From contig NZ_JBLTYX010000002.1 in assembly GCF_048066115.1 (NCBI RefSeq), positions 248,001 through 312,000 on the forward strand: DNA of 64,000 nucleotides. Direction: 5' to 3'. This document shows positions 40,060-50,614 of this stretch, in pieces (positions within the stretch are counted from its first letter, which is position 1; each line of letters opens with the position of its first letter). Origin of the DNA: Niveispirillum sp048066115 (GTDB lineage Bacteria > Pseudomonadota > Alphaproteobacteria > Azospirillales > Azospirillaceae). A program made the position numbers and the translations under genes. Below the pieces are notes generated by a model that was not told the DNA's origin, ran no database searches, and saw only the letters and a program-made list of their open reading frames with translations.

Positions 40060-41537
40060 GCCGCCAAAACCTGCTGCCCGTCATCATCGGCGTCGGCCAG
40101 GTCAATGACCGGCCGGGAGCGGACGAGCCCGGCCTGGATTCCGCCGGCCTGATGCTGGCCGCCCTGGCGGTGGCCGAACACGATGCCGGTGTCTCCCTGC
40201 TGGGGCGACTGGACTGGCTGGGGATCGAGAACCAGATTTCCTGGCCCGACCCCGCCATTGATGAAACCGTCGCAGCCGGCCTGCCCGCCCGGCCCGGTCA
40301 TGTGCGGCTGACGGCGGATGCCAGCGGCCATGGCCCCATGGAACTGCTGAACCGCGCCGCCAACGCCATCGGCCGGGGAGAGGTGCGCATCGCAGCCATC
40401 ACCGGCGGGGAGGCCCTGCGCACCGCCGCCAAACGCGCAACGGGCGGAGGCATGGCCAACGCCCTGGCGGCAGCGGCCGAAGCCGGCGCCACGCCCCTTG
40501 CCCGCCGCTATGGCCTCGTCACCCCCGCCGATGTCTATCCGCTGTACGAGAACGCCACCCGCGCCGCTTGGCGGCAAAGTCTGGCCGAGGCGCAGACGGA
40601 GACCGCCGAAATCTGGTCCGGCCTGTCGAAGACAGCCGCCGAAAACCCTAACGCCTGGCTGCGCGCGCCGCTGACCCCGTCCGATATCCTGGCCGAGGGT
40701 CCGGCCAACCGCATGATCAGCTTCCCCTATACCAAGCTGATGGTCGCCAACAGCGCCGTCAACCAGGGTGCGGCCCTGATCCTGGCCAGCCTGGAGACGG
40801 CCCTATCCCTGGGCATCCCGCGCGACCGGCTGGTGTTCGTCGGCGCCGGGGCGGCCGCGCACGAGCCGGCGGATTTCCTGCGCCGTGACGGATTCACGGG
40901 GTCGGCCAGCCTGAATGCCAGCATCGACAGGACCCTGGCCCTGAACGGCTTGGTCACCGGCGCGCTGGACCATGTCGAGTTTTACAGCTGTTTTCCCTGC
41001 GTGCCCAAGATGGCGCGCCGCCGCCTGGGCTGGCCGGCGGATCGCCCGGCCAGTGTCTATGGCGGCCTGACCTTCGGCGGCGGTCCCATCGGCAATTGCA
41101 TGACCCATGCGGCAGCCGCAATGGTGGAAAAGCTGCGGATGGGGCCGGGCAACGGCCTGATCGTCGCCAATGGCGGCTATGCCACCCATAACCACGCCAT
41201 CGTCCTGACCAGTCAGGCACCGGGCATCAATCCCTTCCCCCAGGATTTCGACGTCCAGGCCACGGCCGACGCGCTGCGCGGCCCCATCCCGGCGCTGCTG
41301 GACGATCATACGGGGCCGGGCACGGTGGAGAGCTTCACCATGCCCTATGGGCGCGAGGGGCGGCCCCTGGGCGCCACCATCGTGGCCCGCACCCAGGACG
41401 GCGCCCGCTTCCTGGCAGCCGTGCCGGTGGAGGATGCGCAAACGCTGGCCTGGCTGGCGGGGGTTGATCCGGTGGGCAGCGCCGGCAGCGCGGAACCCAT
41501 GGTGGATGGTCGCCGCCGGTGGGTCAGGGGCGTTTGA
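40056..41537 (+). CDS. Thiolase-like protein (TLP1 / SCP2-thiolase type) lacking the nucleophile Cys
   Basis: 493 residues from ATG 40056, overlapping the crotonase stop. Thiolase fold: GVGQVNDRP start; central LTFGGGPIGNCMTHAAAAMVEKLR; FYSCFPCVPKMARRRLG near residue 310. At the usual nucleophile site the sequence is LTADASGHGPMELLNRAA, with no Cys. The C-terminal about 130 residues match the extra domain of type 1 thiolase-like proteins. Such proteins occur beside beta-oxidation genes; their reaction is largely unknown, and retro-aldol cleavage with a partner or CoA-ester binding are possible roles. Operator-like site 4 overlaps its 3' end. Confidence 0.8.
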   Translation: MSRQNLLPVIIGVGQVNDRPGADEPGLDSAGLMLAALAVAEHDAGVSLLGRLDWLGIENQISWPDPAIDETVAAGLPARPGHVRLTADASGHGPMELLNRAANAIGRGEVRIAAITGGEALRTAAKRATGGGMANALAAAAEAGATPLARRYGLVTPADVYPLYENATRAAWRQSLAEAQTETAEIWSGLSKTAAENPNAWLRAPLTPSDILAEGPANRMISFPYTKLMVANSAVNQGAALILASLETALSLGIPRDRLVFVGAGAAAHEPADFLRRDGFTGSASLNASIDRTLALNGLVTGALDHVEFYSCFPCVPKMARRRLGWPADRPASVYGGLTFGGGPIGNCMTHAAAAMVEKLRMGPGNGLIVANGGYATHNHAIVLTSQAPGINPFPQDFDVQATADALRGPIPALLDDHTGPGTVESFTMPYGREGRPLGATIVARTQDGARFLAAVPVEDAQTLAWLAGVDPVGSAGSAEPMVDGRRRWVRGV

Positions 41538-41555
41538 CCCTATCCCCGGACAGGC
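41538..41555. promoter_or_regulatory. Operator-like palindrome, site 4
   Basis: CCCTATCC-CC-GGACAGGC begins directly after the thiolase-like stop codon and ends 57 bp before the BVMO ATG. The left half matches site 1 exactly; the right half has two changes. The spacing to the start codon equals that of sites 2 and 5 (56-66 bp). Confidence 0.6.
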
Positions 41556-41612
41556 GCCTGTGCCCAGCCCCTGCCCCATGATCTGAAAAAAGAACGGAAC
41601 AGGGAGGAAGTG

Positions 41613-43294
<1,682 letters not shown>

Positions 43295-43298
<4 letters not shown>

Positions 43299-44782
43299 GC
43301 ATCATGAACGAGACGGGCGACCGCTTCCTCAAAAAACAGCACCGCCACTTGATTGGCGGGCAATGGGTGGAACCGGCGTCGGGCGGCATGTTCGACGTGC
43401 TGGACCCCGCCACCGGGCAGATCATCGCCCAGGCACCCGATGGTGACGCCAGCGATATCGACCGCGCCGTCGCCGCCGCCCGCAAGGCGCATGAAAGTGT
43501 GGCTTGGCGCGGCCTAACCGCCGATGCCCGCGCCCGCATCCTGTGGCGCTATGCCGAGCTGATCGAGGCGAACGGCGAGGAGTTGGCCTGGCTGGAGGTT
43601 CGCAATAACGGCATGCCGCTGGGCTTCGCCCAATGGGCCATCGGCGCCAGCGCCTCCTGGCTGCGCCATTATGCCGGGCTGACCGGCAACATCATCGGCC
43701 AGAACGCATCCGGCCCCGTGTCGGGTGGCGGCGCGCATATCCATGCCTACACAACGCGACAACCGGTGGGCGTGGCGGGCCTGATCCTGCCCTGGAACGG
43801 CCCCATCGGCACCTTCATCATCAAGGTCGCCCCCGCGCTCGCCGCCGGATGCTGCCTGGTGGTTAAGCCGGCGGAGAACACGCCGCTGACCGCGCTGCGC
43901 CTGGGCGAGCTGGCGATGGAGGCGGGCATACCAGCCGGCGTGTTGAACATCGTCAACGGGCCGGGCGGGGTGGTGGGTGCGGCTTTGGCCAACCATCCCG
44001 GCGTCGACAAGGTCTCCTTCACCGGATCGACGGCCGTCGGGCGCCAGATCGTGGCGGCCTCGGCCGGCAATCTGAAACGCGTGACCCTGGAACTGGGCGG
44101 CAAGTCGCCCTGCATCGTGCTGGATGATGCCGACATGGACCGCGCCATTCCCGGTGCCGCCATGGCCATCTTCGCCAATAGCGGCCAGGTCTGCTTCGCC
44201 GGATCGCGCCTGTTCGTGCAGCGCCGGTCGTTCGACAAGGTGGTGTCCGGCATCGCCGACATCATCAAGAATATGAAGGTCGGTTCCGGCCTGGAGCCCG
44301 ACACGGCCATCGGCCCCCTGATCTCTGCCAAGCAACGCGAGCGGGTGCGGTCCTATATCGACAATGGCCGCGCCCAAGGGGCGGAAATCCTGGCCGGCGG
44401 CGGGGTGCCCGATAATGGCGGCTATTTCCTGCAACCGACCCTGTTCGCCAATGTCCAGGCCGACATGCGCATCGTGCGGGAGGAGATTTTCGGTCCCGTC
44501 CTGGTCGCCACCCCCTTCGATGATCTGGACGAGGTGGTCACGGCCGCCAATGACACCCGCTATGGCCTGGGCGCGGGCATCTTCACCAGCAATGTCAACA
44601 ACGCCCATCTGCTGGCCGACCGGATCGAGGCCGGCAATGTCTGGGTCAATTGCTATGGGGTGATGCACCCGACCATGCCGTTCGGTGGGTTCAAGGAATC
44701 CGGCTGGGGCCGGGAGATGGGGGTGGACGGGATGAACGCCTTCCTGGAGACCAAATCCGTCTATGTGCAGCTCCATGGTTAG
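43295..44782 (+). CDS. NAD(P)-dependent aldehyde dehydrogenase
   Basis: 495 residues; ATG overlaps the BVMO stop (ATGA). Full ALDH fold: cofactor segment LILPWNGPIGTFIIKVAPALAAGC, catalytic Glu in VTLELGGKSP, nucleophile Cys in NSGQVCFAGSR, and EEIFGPVL and PFGGFKESGWGREMG near the end. It oxidises an aldehyde to the acid, probably that made by the adjacent alcohol dehydrogenase from the ring-opened hydroxy compound. Confidence 0.95.
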
Positions 44783-46865
44783 GCCGCTGCTGCCCCTGCT
44801 GCTGGCCGGCGCCCTGCTGGCCGGCGGCCCCGCCGCCGCCAATGACCGCATCAAAGGCGCGGAGGCGGAACCGCAGAACTGGCTGAGCCATGGCCGCACC
44901 TATGGCGAACAGCGCTTCTCCCCCCTGGACCAGATCAACCCCGCCAGCATCGGACGGCTGAAACTGGCCTGGTATCACGAGCTGGATACCAACCGGGGAC
45001 AGGAGGGCACGCCGCTGGTCGTGGATGGGGTGCTGTACGCGACCACGGCCTGGAGCAAGGTCGTGGCCGTGGATGCCGCCACCGGCAAGAAGCTCTGGTC
45101 ACATGACCCGGAAGTCCCCGGCCGCGCCGCCTTCAACGGCTGCTGCGACGTGGTCAACCGCGGACCGGCCTTCGCCGATGGCAAGCTGTTCCTGGGCACG
45201 CTGGACGGGCGGTTGCAGGCGTTGGACGCGAAGACCGGCACGCTGCTCTGGTCGGTGCAGACCACCGATCCCGACCAGCCCTATACCATCACCGGCGCCC
45301 CGCGCGTGGCCAAGAGCAAGGTGTTCATCGGCAATGGCGGGGCCGAGTACGGCGTGCGCGGCTATGTCAGCGCCTATGACAGCACCAATGGCAAGCTGGC
45401 CTGGCGCTTCTACACCGTCCCCGGCGATCCCGCCCGCAAGGATGGCGCCGCATCCGACGCCATCCTGGAAAAGCTGGGCCGGGCTAGCTGGAGCGGGGAA
45501 GATTACTGGAAGAAATATGGCGGCGGCGGGGGCACCGTCTGGGATGCCATCGTCTATGATCCCGACCTGGACCAGCTTTATATCGGGGTGGGCAATGGCT
45601 CCCCCCTGAACCATGTCATCCGGTCGGACGGCAAGGGCGACAACCTGTTCCTGTCCTCCATCGTGGCGCTGGACCCCGATACCGGCGCCTATAAATGGCA
45701 TTATCAGGAGGTGCCGGGCGAAAGCTGGGATTACACCGCCTCGCAGCAGATCATGCTGGCCGATCTGCCCATCGAGGGCGGCAAGCGCAAGGTGATCCTG
45801 CACGCGCCCAAGAACGGTTTCTTCTATATCATCGACCGCCAGACGGGAAAGCCGATCTCGGCGGAGAAATACGCCCCCACCAACTGGGCCACGCATATCG
45901 ACCTGGCCACCGGCCGGCCGGCGATCACGGAAGAGGCGCGGTATCTGGAAAAGCCGTTCGTGGCCACGGTCGGCTCGGCCGGTGCCCATAGCTGGCACCC
46001 GATGGCCTTCAGCCCGCAAACGGGTCTGGTCTATATCCCTGTGCAGCTCATCCCCGGCTATTACCACCGCGACCGGGCCTTCACCTATCGCAAGGGCCGC
46101 TGGAACCTGGGTTACGACCTGATGCGCCTGCCCATCCCCCGAGACGCGGGTGGACGTAAGGCGATGGAGGACAGCCTGCAGGGCTGGCTTTCCGCCTGGG
46201 ACCCGGTGACGCAGAAGGAGGTCTGGCGGGCCGATCATGGCATGCCGTGGAATGGCGGCGTGCTGGCCACCGGCGGCGGGCTGGTCTTCCAGGGCACGTT
46301 CGGCGGCCGGTTCCAGGCCTATGACGCCCGCACCGGCAAGGAACTCTGGAGCTTTACCGCCCAGACCGGCGTGATGGCCGGCCCCGTCAGCTACAGCGTC
46401 AATGGCAGGCAATTCGTGGCCGTGCTGGCCGGCACCGGCGGCGGTGTGCCGCTGGCCCTGCCCAGCTTCGGGGGGCCCCGCGCCCAGCCCAATGGCCGCA
46501 TCCTGGCCTTCGCCCTGGACGGTACCGCCGCGCTGCCACCGCTGGACGGGATCGTGCCGCCGCCCAGCAAGGCCAGCGTGCCGGCCCCGGCCGAACGGAT
46601 CGAACAGGGCCGCGTGCTCTATGCCGATAATTGCGGCGGCTGCCACGGCATGGGCACCCTGTCTGGCGGCATCCTGCCCGACCTGCGCCGGTCGCTGGTG
46701 CTGGAGGATGCGGATGCCTGGGGCCAGGTGGTGATCGAAGGCGCCTTTCAGGATCGCGGCATGATCAGCTTCCGCCAGTTCCTGAGCACCGACGAGGCCG
46801 AAGCCATCCGCGCCTATGTCGCCGATGAAGCGGCCCATCTGCGCCGCGAAGCCAAGGAGCCGTAA
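44775..46865 (+). CDS. Quinohaemoprotein (PQQ + cytochrome c) alcohol dehydrogenase, type II
   Basis: 696 residues from ATG 44775, overlapping the ALDH 3' end. Signal peptide MVRPLLPLLLAGALLAGGPAAAN directs it to the periplasm. An eight-bladed PQQ propeller follows, with the disulphide pair GCCDVVNRGPA and tryptophan-docking repeats such as GKKLW, GTLLW and GKELW. The C-terminal cytochrome c domain has haem motif CGGCHG and likely axial Met in DRGMISFRQF. It oxidises an alcohol in the periplasm and passes electrons to the respiratory chain. No pqq biosynthesis genes are in the window. The start inside the ALDH gene shows tight coupling. Confidence 0.93.
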   Translation: MVRPLLPLLLAGALLAGGPAAANDRIKGAEAEPQNWLSHGRTYGEQRFSPLDQINPASIGRLKLAWYHELDTNRGQEGTPLVVDGVLYATTAWSKVVAVDAATGKKLWSHDPEVPGRAAFNGCCDVVNRGPAFADGKLFLGTLDGRLQALDAKTGTLLWSVQTTDPDQPYTITGAPRVAKSKVFIGNGGAEYGVRGYVSAYDSTNGKLAWRFYTVPGDPARKDGAASDAILEKLGRASWSGEDYWKKYGGGGGTVWDAIVYDPDLDQLYIGVGNGSPLNHVIRSDGKGDNLFLSSIVALDPDTGAYKWHYQEVPGESWDYTASQQIMLADLPIEGGKRKVILHAPKNGFFYIIDRQTGKPISAEKYAPTNWATHIDLATGRPAITEEARYLEKPFVATVGSAGAHSWHPMAFSPQTGLVYIPVQLIPGYYHRDRAFTYRKGRWNLGYDLMRLPIPRDAGGRKAMEDSLQGWLSAWDPVTQKEVWRADHGMPWNGGVLATGGGLVFQGTFGGRFQAYDARTGKELWSFTAQTGVMAGPVSYSVNGRQFVAVLAGTGGGVPLALPSFGGPRAQPNGRILAFALDGTAALPPLDGIVPPPSKASVPAPAERIEQGRVLYADNCGGCHGMGTLSGGILPDLRRSLVLEDADAWGQVVIEGAFQDRGMISFRQFLSTDEAEAIRAYVADEAAHLRREAKEP

Positions 46866-46867
46866 CC

Positions 46868-47794
46868 ATGGCACTCGACCCCGACGCCCGACGCCTGCTG
46901 GACATGGCAGCCTCCATGGGTGCCCCGCCCCTGGATGCCATGTCCGTACCCGAGGCCCGCGCCGCCGTGCAGGCCATGACGGCGATGCTCCAGCCCCCGC
47001 CGGTAGCACACCGGATGCGGGCGATCGACCTGGGCGGCGTGCCGGCCCGGATCTACCGCCCGGCGGACGCGGAAAACGCGGCGATCCTGCCCGCTTATAT
47101 CCACCTGCATGGCGGCGGCTGGGTGCTGGGCGACCTGGATGGATGCCACTCCTTCTGTGCGGAGATCGCGGCGACGGCCGGTATCGCCGTCATCGCCATC
47201 GATTACCGGCTGGCCCCGGAACATCCCTTCCCCGCCGGGCTGACGGATAGTCTTACCGCCGTGCGGGTGGTGGTGGAACAGGCCGCAAGCCTAGGGATCG
47301 CCCCTTCCCGCCTGTCCATCGGTGGTGACAGTGCCGGCGGCAATCTGGCTGCCGTCACCTGCCTGAGCTTGCGCGATGAAGGCGGGCCGGCATTGCGGGC
47401 GCAGGTTCTGCTCTACCCCGTCACCGACCTGCGCATGCAAACCGCCTCCTACGCCATGCCCGATGGCGATGGATTGCTGACCGCCGGCATGATGCGCTGG
47501 TTTAGCGACCTTTATGCTGGCGATGCGGCCGACTGGCGTGTCTCCCCGCTTCTGGCCGACAGCAATGCCGGCCTGCCCCCGGCCTATGTCATCACCTGCG
47601 GCTTCGATCCGCTGCGTGACGAGGGCCGGGCCTATGCCGCTGCACTGGTACAGGCGGGCGGCGCCGTCACCCATGTCCCCTATCCGGACCAGTTCCACGG
47701 CTTCCTGTTCATGGGCGCCGCCATCAGCGCTGCGGGGCCGGCGATCGCGGATGTGGCGGGGTACTTGCGCAGAGTTCTGTGCACCGAGGTTTAG
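46868..47794 (+). CDS. Alpha/beta hydrolase, hormone-sensitive-lipase family
   Basis: 308 residues, 2 bp after the dehydrogenase stop. HSL family landmarks: oxyanion HGGGWVLGD, nucleophile Ser in IGGDSAGGNLA, Asp in CGFDPLRDEG, His in DQFHGFLFM, and DYRLAPEHPFPA. These carboxylesterases take short acyl esters and lactones, so it is a good candidate to hydrolyse the BVMO product. No signal peptide, hence cytoplasmic. REP-like repeat 3 follows. Confidence 0.93.
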   Translation: MALDPDARRLLDMAASMGAPPLDAMSVPEARAAVQAMTAMLQPPPVAHRMRAIDLGGVPARIYRPADAENAAILPAYIHLHGGGWVLGDLDGCHSFCAEIAATAGIAVIAIDYRLAPEHPFPAGLTDSLTAVRVVVEQAASLGIAPSRLSIGGDSAGGNLAAVTCLSLRDEGGPALRAQVLLYPVTDLRMQTASYAMPDGDGLLTAGMMRWFSDLYAGDAADWRVSPLLADSNAGLPPAYVITCGFDPLRDEGRAYAAALVQAGGAVTHVPYPDQFHGFLFMGAAISAAGPAIADVAGYLRRVLCTEV

Positions 47795-47804
47795 CCCAAA
47801 CCCC

Positions 47805-47888
47805 ACCGTCACCCCGGCGGACGCCGGGGCCCAGGTCGTAGAGCGAGGCGCTTGTCACTTGGGCCCCGGCCGCAGCATGGGTGACGGT
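47805..47888. repeat. REP/BIME-like inverted repeat 3
   Basis: Arms ACCGTCACCCCGGCG and a partly degenerate complement (CGCAGCATGGGTGACGGT), with CCCAGGTCGTAGAGCG-type interior. Lies between the esterase and acyl-CoA dehydrogenase genes. The right arm is the most decayed of the four copies. Confidence 0.75.
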
Positions 47889-47945
47889 AGTGAGAGTGGC
47901 ACCGAAAGTGCCCAAGAGCCCCCCAACCCCAACCGGACTTTCCCC

Positions 47946-49112
47946 ATGCTCACCTTCGACGATTGGCGCGCCCGCTCGCCCTTCTATGATGAAACCCACG
48001 ATGCCGTGGCCCGCTCCGTCGCCAAGTTCGTGGAACGCGAGATCACCCCCCATATCGACCGCTGGGAGGCGGAGGGGGAGCTGCCGCGCGAGCTGCACCG
48101 CAAGGCGGCCGCCGCCGGCATCCTGGGCCTGGGCTTTCCGGAGGAATATGGTGGCCTGTCGGAAGGGTTCGACATCTTCCATACGCTTACCCAGGCCGAG
48201 GAACTGGCCAAACCCGGTGCCGGCGGCCTGCATGCCTCGCTGATGACCCATTCCATGGCGCTGCTGCCCGTCCTGCAACTGGGGTCGGAGGAGATGAAAC
48301 GCCGCGTCGCCCCCGCCGTCCTGGCGGGAGACAAGCTGATCGCGCTGGCCATCAGCGAACCATCGGGTGGGTCCGACGTCGCCAACCTGAAGACCACGGC
48401 CAAGCGCGTGGGCGACCGCTATGTGGTAAACGGGTCGAAGACCTTCATCACCTCGGGCATGCGATCCGACTATTTCATGACCGCCGTGCGCACCGGCGGG
48501 CCGGGCATGGGCGGCATCTCGCTGCTGCTGCTGGAAGCCGACATGCCCGGCTTCGCCCGCACCAAGCTGGACAAGATGGGCTGGCGCTGTTCGGACACCG
48601 CCACGCTCTATTTCGACAATGTCGAGGTGCCGGCGGAAAACCTGATCGGGCCCGAGAACCAGGGTTTCCAACGCATCGTGCGCAATTTCAACGATGAACG
48701 TCTGCTGATGTCCATGCAGTGCTGTGCCCATTCGCGCGTCTGCCTGCGTGAAGCATCAGAATGGGCGCTGGTGCGGGAGACGTTCGGCAAGCGGCTGGTC
48801 GACCACCAGACCATCCGCGTCAAGCTGGCCAATATCGCCCTGATGATCGAGGGCACCCAGGCCTGGGTCGACCAATGCGCCTGGATGCACCGGGAGGGCA
48901 AGCTGGCGCCCGCCAGTGCCGCAATGCTGAAGGTGCAGGCCACCCGCACCCTGGAACTGGCGGCGCGCGAGGCGGCCCAGGTGCTGGGCGGTGCCTCCTA
49001 CATCACCGGATCGAAGGTGGAGCGCATCTATCGCGAGGTGCGGGTCAATGCCATCGGCGGCGGGTCGGAGGAGATCATGCTGGATCTCGCCGGCCGGCAA
49101 TTGTTCCGCTGA
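47946..49112 (+). CDS. Acyl-CoA dehydrogenase
   Basis: 388 residues from ATG 47946. Flavin stretch LAISEPSGGSDVANLK, NFNDERLLMSMQCCAHSR with the Glu expected in isovaleryl/long-chain types, and C-terminal LGGASYITGSKVERIYREVRVNAIGGGSEEIMLDLAGRQL. The C-terminal position has Gly (IGGGSEEIM) instead of Glu-Gly, so the DER Glu is the probable base. This is the third such enzyme here and the only one beside the P450, suggesting a separate branch of the pathway, possibly the side chain opened by the P450. Confidence 0.9.
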   Translation: MLTFDDWRARSPFYDETHDAVARSVAKFVEREITPHIDRWEAEGELPRELHRKAAAAGILGLGFPEEYGGLSEGFDIFHTLTQAEELAKPGAGGLHASLMTHSMALLPVLQLGSEEMKRRVAPAVLAGDKLIALAISEPSGGSDVANLKTTAKRVGDRYVVNGSKTFITSGMRSDYFMTAVRTGGPGMGGISLLLLEADMPGFARTKLDKMGWRCSDTATLYFDNVEVPAENLIGPENQGFQRIVRNFNDERLLMSMQCCAHSRVCLREASEWALVRETFGKRLVDHQTIRVKLANIALMIEGTQAWVDQCAWMHREGKLAPASAAMLKVQATRTLELAAREAAQVLGGASYITGSKVERIYREVRVNAIGGGSEEIMLDLAGRQLFR

Positions 49113-49128
49113 ACGGAGGGACCACGCC

Positions 49129-50391
49129 ATGCCGGAAGCCGTCCCCTGCCCCCATGGGCATAGCGTCCTGGATTTCACCGACCGGGACCCGTTCGGCTTC
49201 TACACCGAACTCTCATCCCTGCCGTCGCCCGTCTGGGATGAGAAGGCCGAGGCCTGGCTGGTGCATGATTTCCGGCAATGCCTGGATTGCCAGCGCAACG
49301 AGCAGCGCTTCGCCAACATGTACATGGATGCCGACCCGATCACCGTGGCCATCAAGGGCGGCGGCGCCAACATCACGCTGAGCCAGGGCGAAGACCATCT
49401 GAAGCTCCGCCGGTTTCATTTCCGCCTGCTGTCAGTCGCCAATGTCGAACGGTACCGGAGCGAGCATATCGGGCCGGTCATCGACGGGCTGCTGGACCGG
49501 CTGCCCGCCACCAGCCCCGTGGATTTGGCTGCCGATTACGCGGCCCAGATCCCGCCGCGCGTCATCTGCGCCCTGCTGGGCATGCCCACCGACGATGCGA
49601 CCGTGACTGAAATCCTGGACGCCAACGAGGCCATCGTACGCTTCATCGCGTCCGGATACCGCGACATGGGCCTGCGCGACCTGGCCCTGGCGGCGTCTAA
49701 GCGCCTGAACGAGATGCTGCTGCCCTATGTCCACGCCCGGCGCGACAACCCCACCGGCGATTTCATCAGCCGCATCTGGCAGGAGGCGCCGACAGAGGGC
49801 ATTAATCTGGACGAGGCCGGGGTGATGGGCATCTGCCGGGAAATCTTCTTCGCCGGGTCGGACACGTCGGTGCATGGCATCGCCAACGCGCTGTACCTGA
49901 TCCTGGCCGAACCGGCGCTCAAGGCCCGCGTGATGGCCGATCAGGACAAGGCACTGTCTTCCCTGGTGGAGGAATCGTTGCGCCTGATGAATGTCGTGCA
50001 GTTCCGCCATCGCCGCTGTCTGGCCGATACCCAGATCGGTGACGTCACCGTGCGCCAGGGCCATGTAATCATCCTGCTGCACGCCGCCGCCAACCGCGAT
50101 GCCGCCCGCTTCCCCTGCCCCAACGCGGTCGATCTGGACCGGCCGGACCCGACGGCACACCTGGCCTTCGGTAAGGGCGTCCGGTCCTGCGTGGGGGCGC
50201 AGCTGGCCAGGGTGGAAACGCAGGAGGCATTGGCCCGATTGCTGGCGCGGTATCCGGACGTGGCGCTGAGTGCCGAGGGACCGGCGCCTTACTTCCGGGC
50301 GCTGTATATGCGGTCCATGGGGCCGCTGTGGGTGGCGTTGAACTCACCCCTTCCCGCCTCCCAGACTTTTCCGCAAACGTCTGGGCTGTAA
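49129..50391 (+). CDS. Cytochrome P450
   Basis: 420 residues from ATG 49129 (ribosome site CGGAGGG). Soluble bacterial type with no membrane anchor. I-helix FFAGSDTSVHG, ExxR motif as EESLR, haem loop FGKGVRSCVG with the ligand Cys, followed by AQLARVETQEAL. It hydroxylates an unactivated carbon and needs ferredoxin and reductase partners, none of which lie in the window. With 16 bp between it and the dehydrogenase gene they form one operon. CYP family cannot be assigned by eye. Confidence 0.95.
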   Translation: MPEAVPCPHGHSVLDFTDRDPFGFYTELSSLPSPVWDEKAEAWLVHDFRQCLDCQRNEQRFANMYMDADPITVAIKGGGANITLSQGEDHLKLRRFHFRLLSVANVERYRSEHIGPVIDGLLDRLPATSPVDLAADYAAQIPPRVICALLGMPTDDATVTEILDANEAIVRFIASGYRDMGLRDLALAASKRLNEMLLPYVHARRDNPTGDFISRIWQEAPTEGINLDEAGVMGICREIFFAGSDTSVHGIANALYLILAEPALKARVMADQDKALSSLVEESLRLMNVVQFRHRRCLADTQIGDVTVRQGHVIILLHAAANRDAARFPCPNAVDLDRPDPTAHLAFGKGVRSCVGAQLARVETQEALARLLARYPDVALSAEGPAPYFRALYMRSMGPLWVALNSPLPASQTFPQTSGL

Positions 50392-50404
50392 GGGTTTTCA
50401 TCCC

Positions 50405-50496
50405 CTCTACCGTCACCCCGGCGAAAGCCGGGGCCCAAGTGACAGGCGTTTCGCTCTACGATCTGGGCCCCGGCTTTCGCCGGGGTGACGGTAGAG
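50405..50496. repeat. REP/BIME-like inverted repeat 4
   Basis: Arms CTCTACCGTCACCCCGGCGA and exact complement enclose AAGCCGGGGCCCA/TGGGCCCCGGCTT, a near-perfect hairpin of about 35 bp with a short loop. It lies in the 223-bp gap between the P450 and MFS genes; the rest of that gap shows nothing recognisable. Confidence 0.85.
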
Positions 50497-50614
50497 AGGG
50501 TGGGAATGAAAGTGCCCAACATTTTCGCAAGCCCTCGCAAAAGCAACATCGACACAAGCAATTCCAAAGAGTTGACCAAACAACCCCCACCAGCAGTTGG
50601 AAGGAAACACCCCC

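Noticed and set aside
45099..47009. Minus-strand open frame of 636 codons
   Set aside because: Antisense to the quinohaemoprotein dehydrogenase, whose signal peptide, PQQ and haem motifs are clear on the plus strand.
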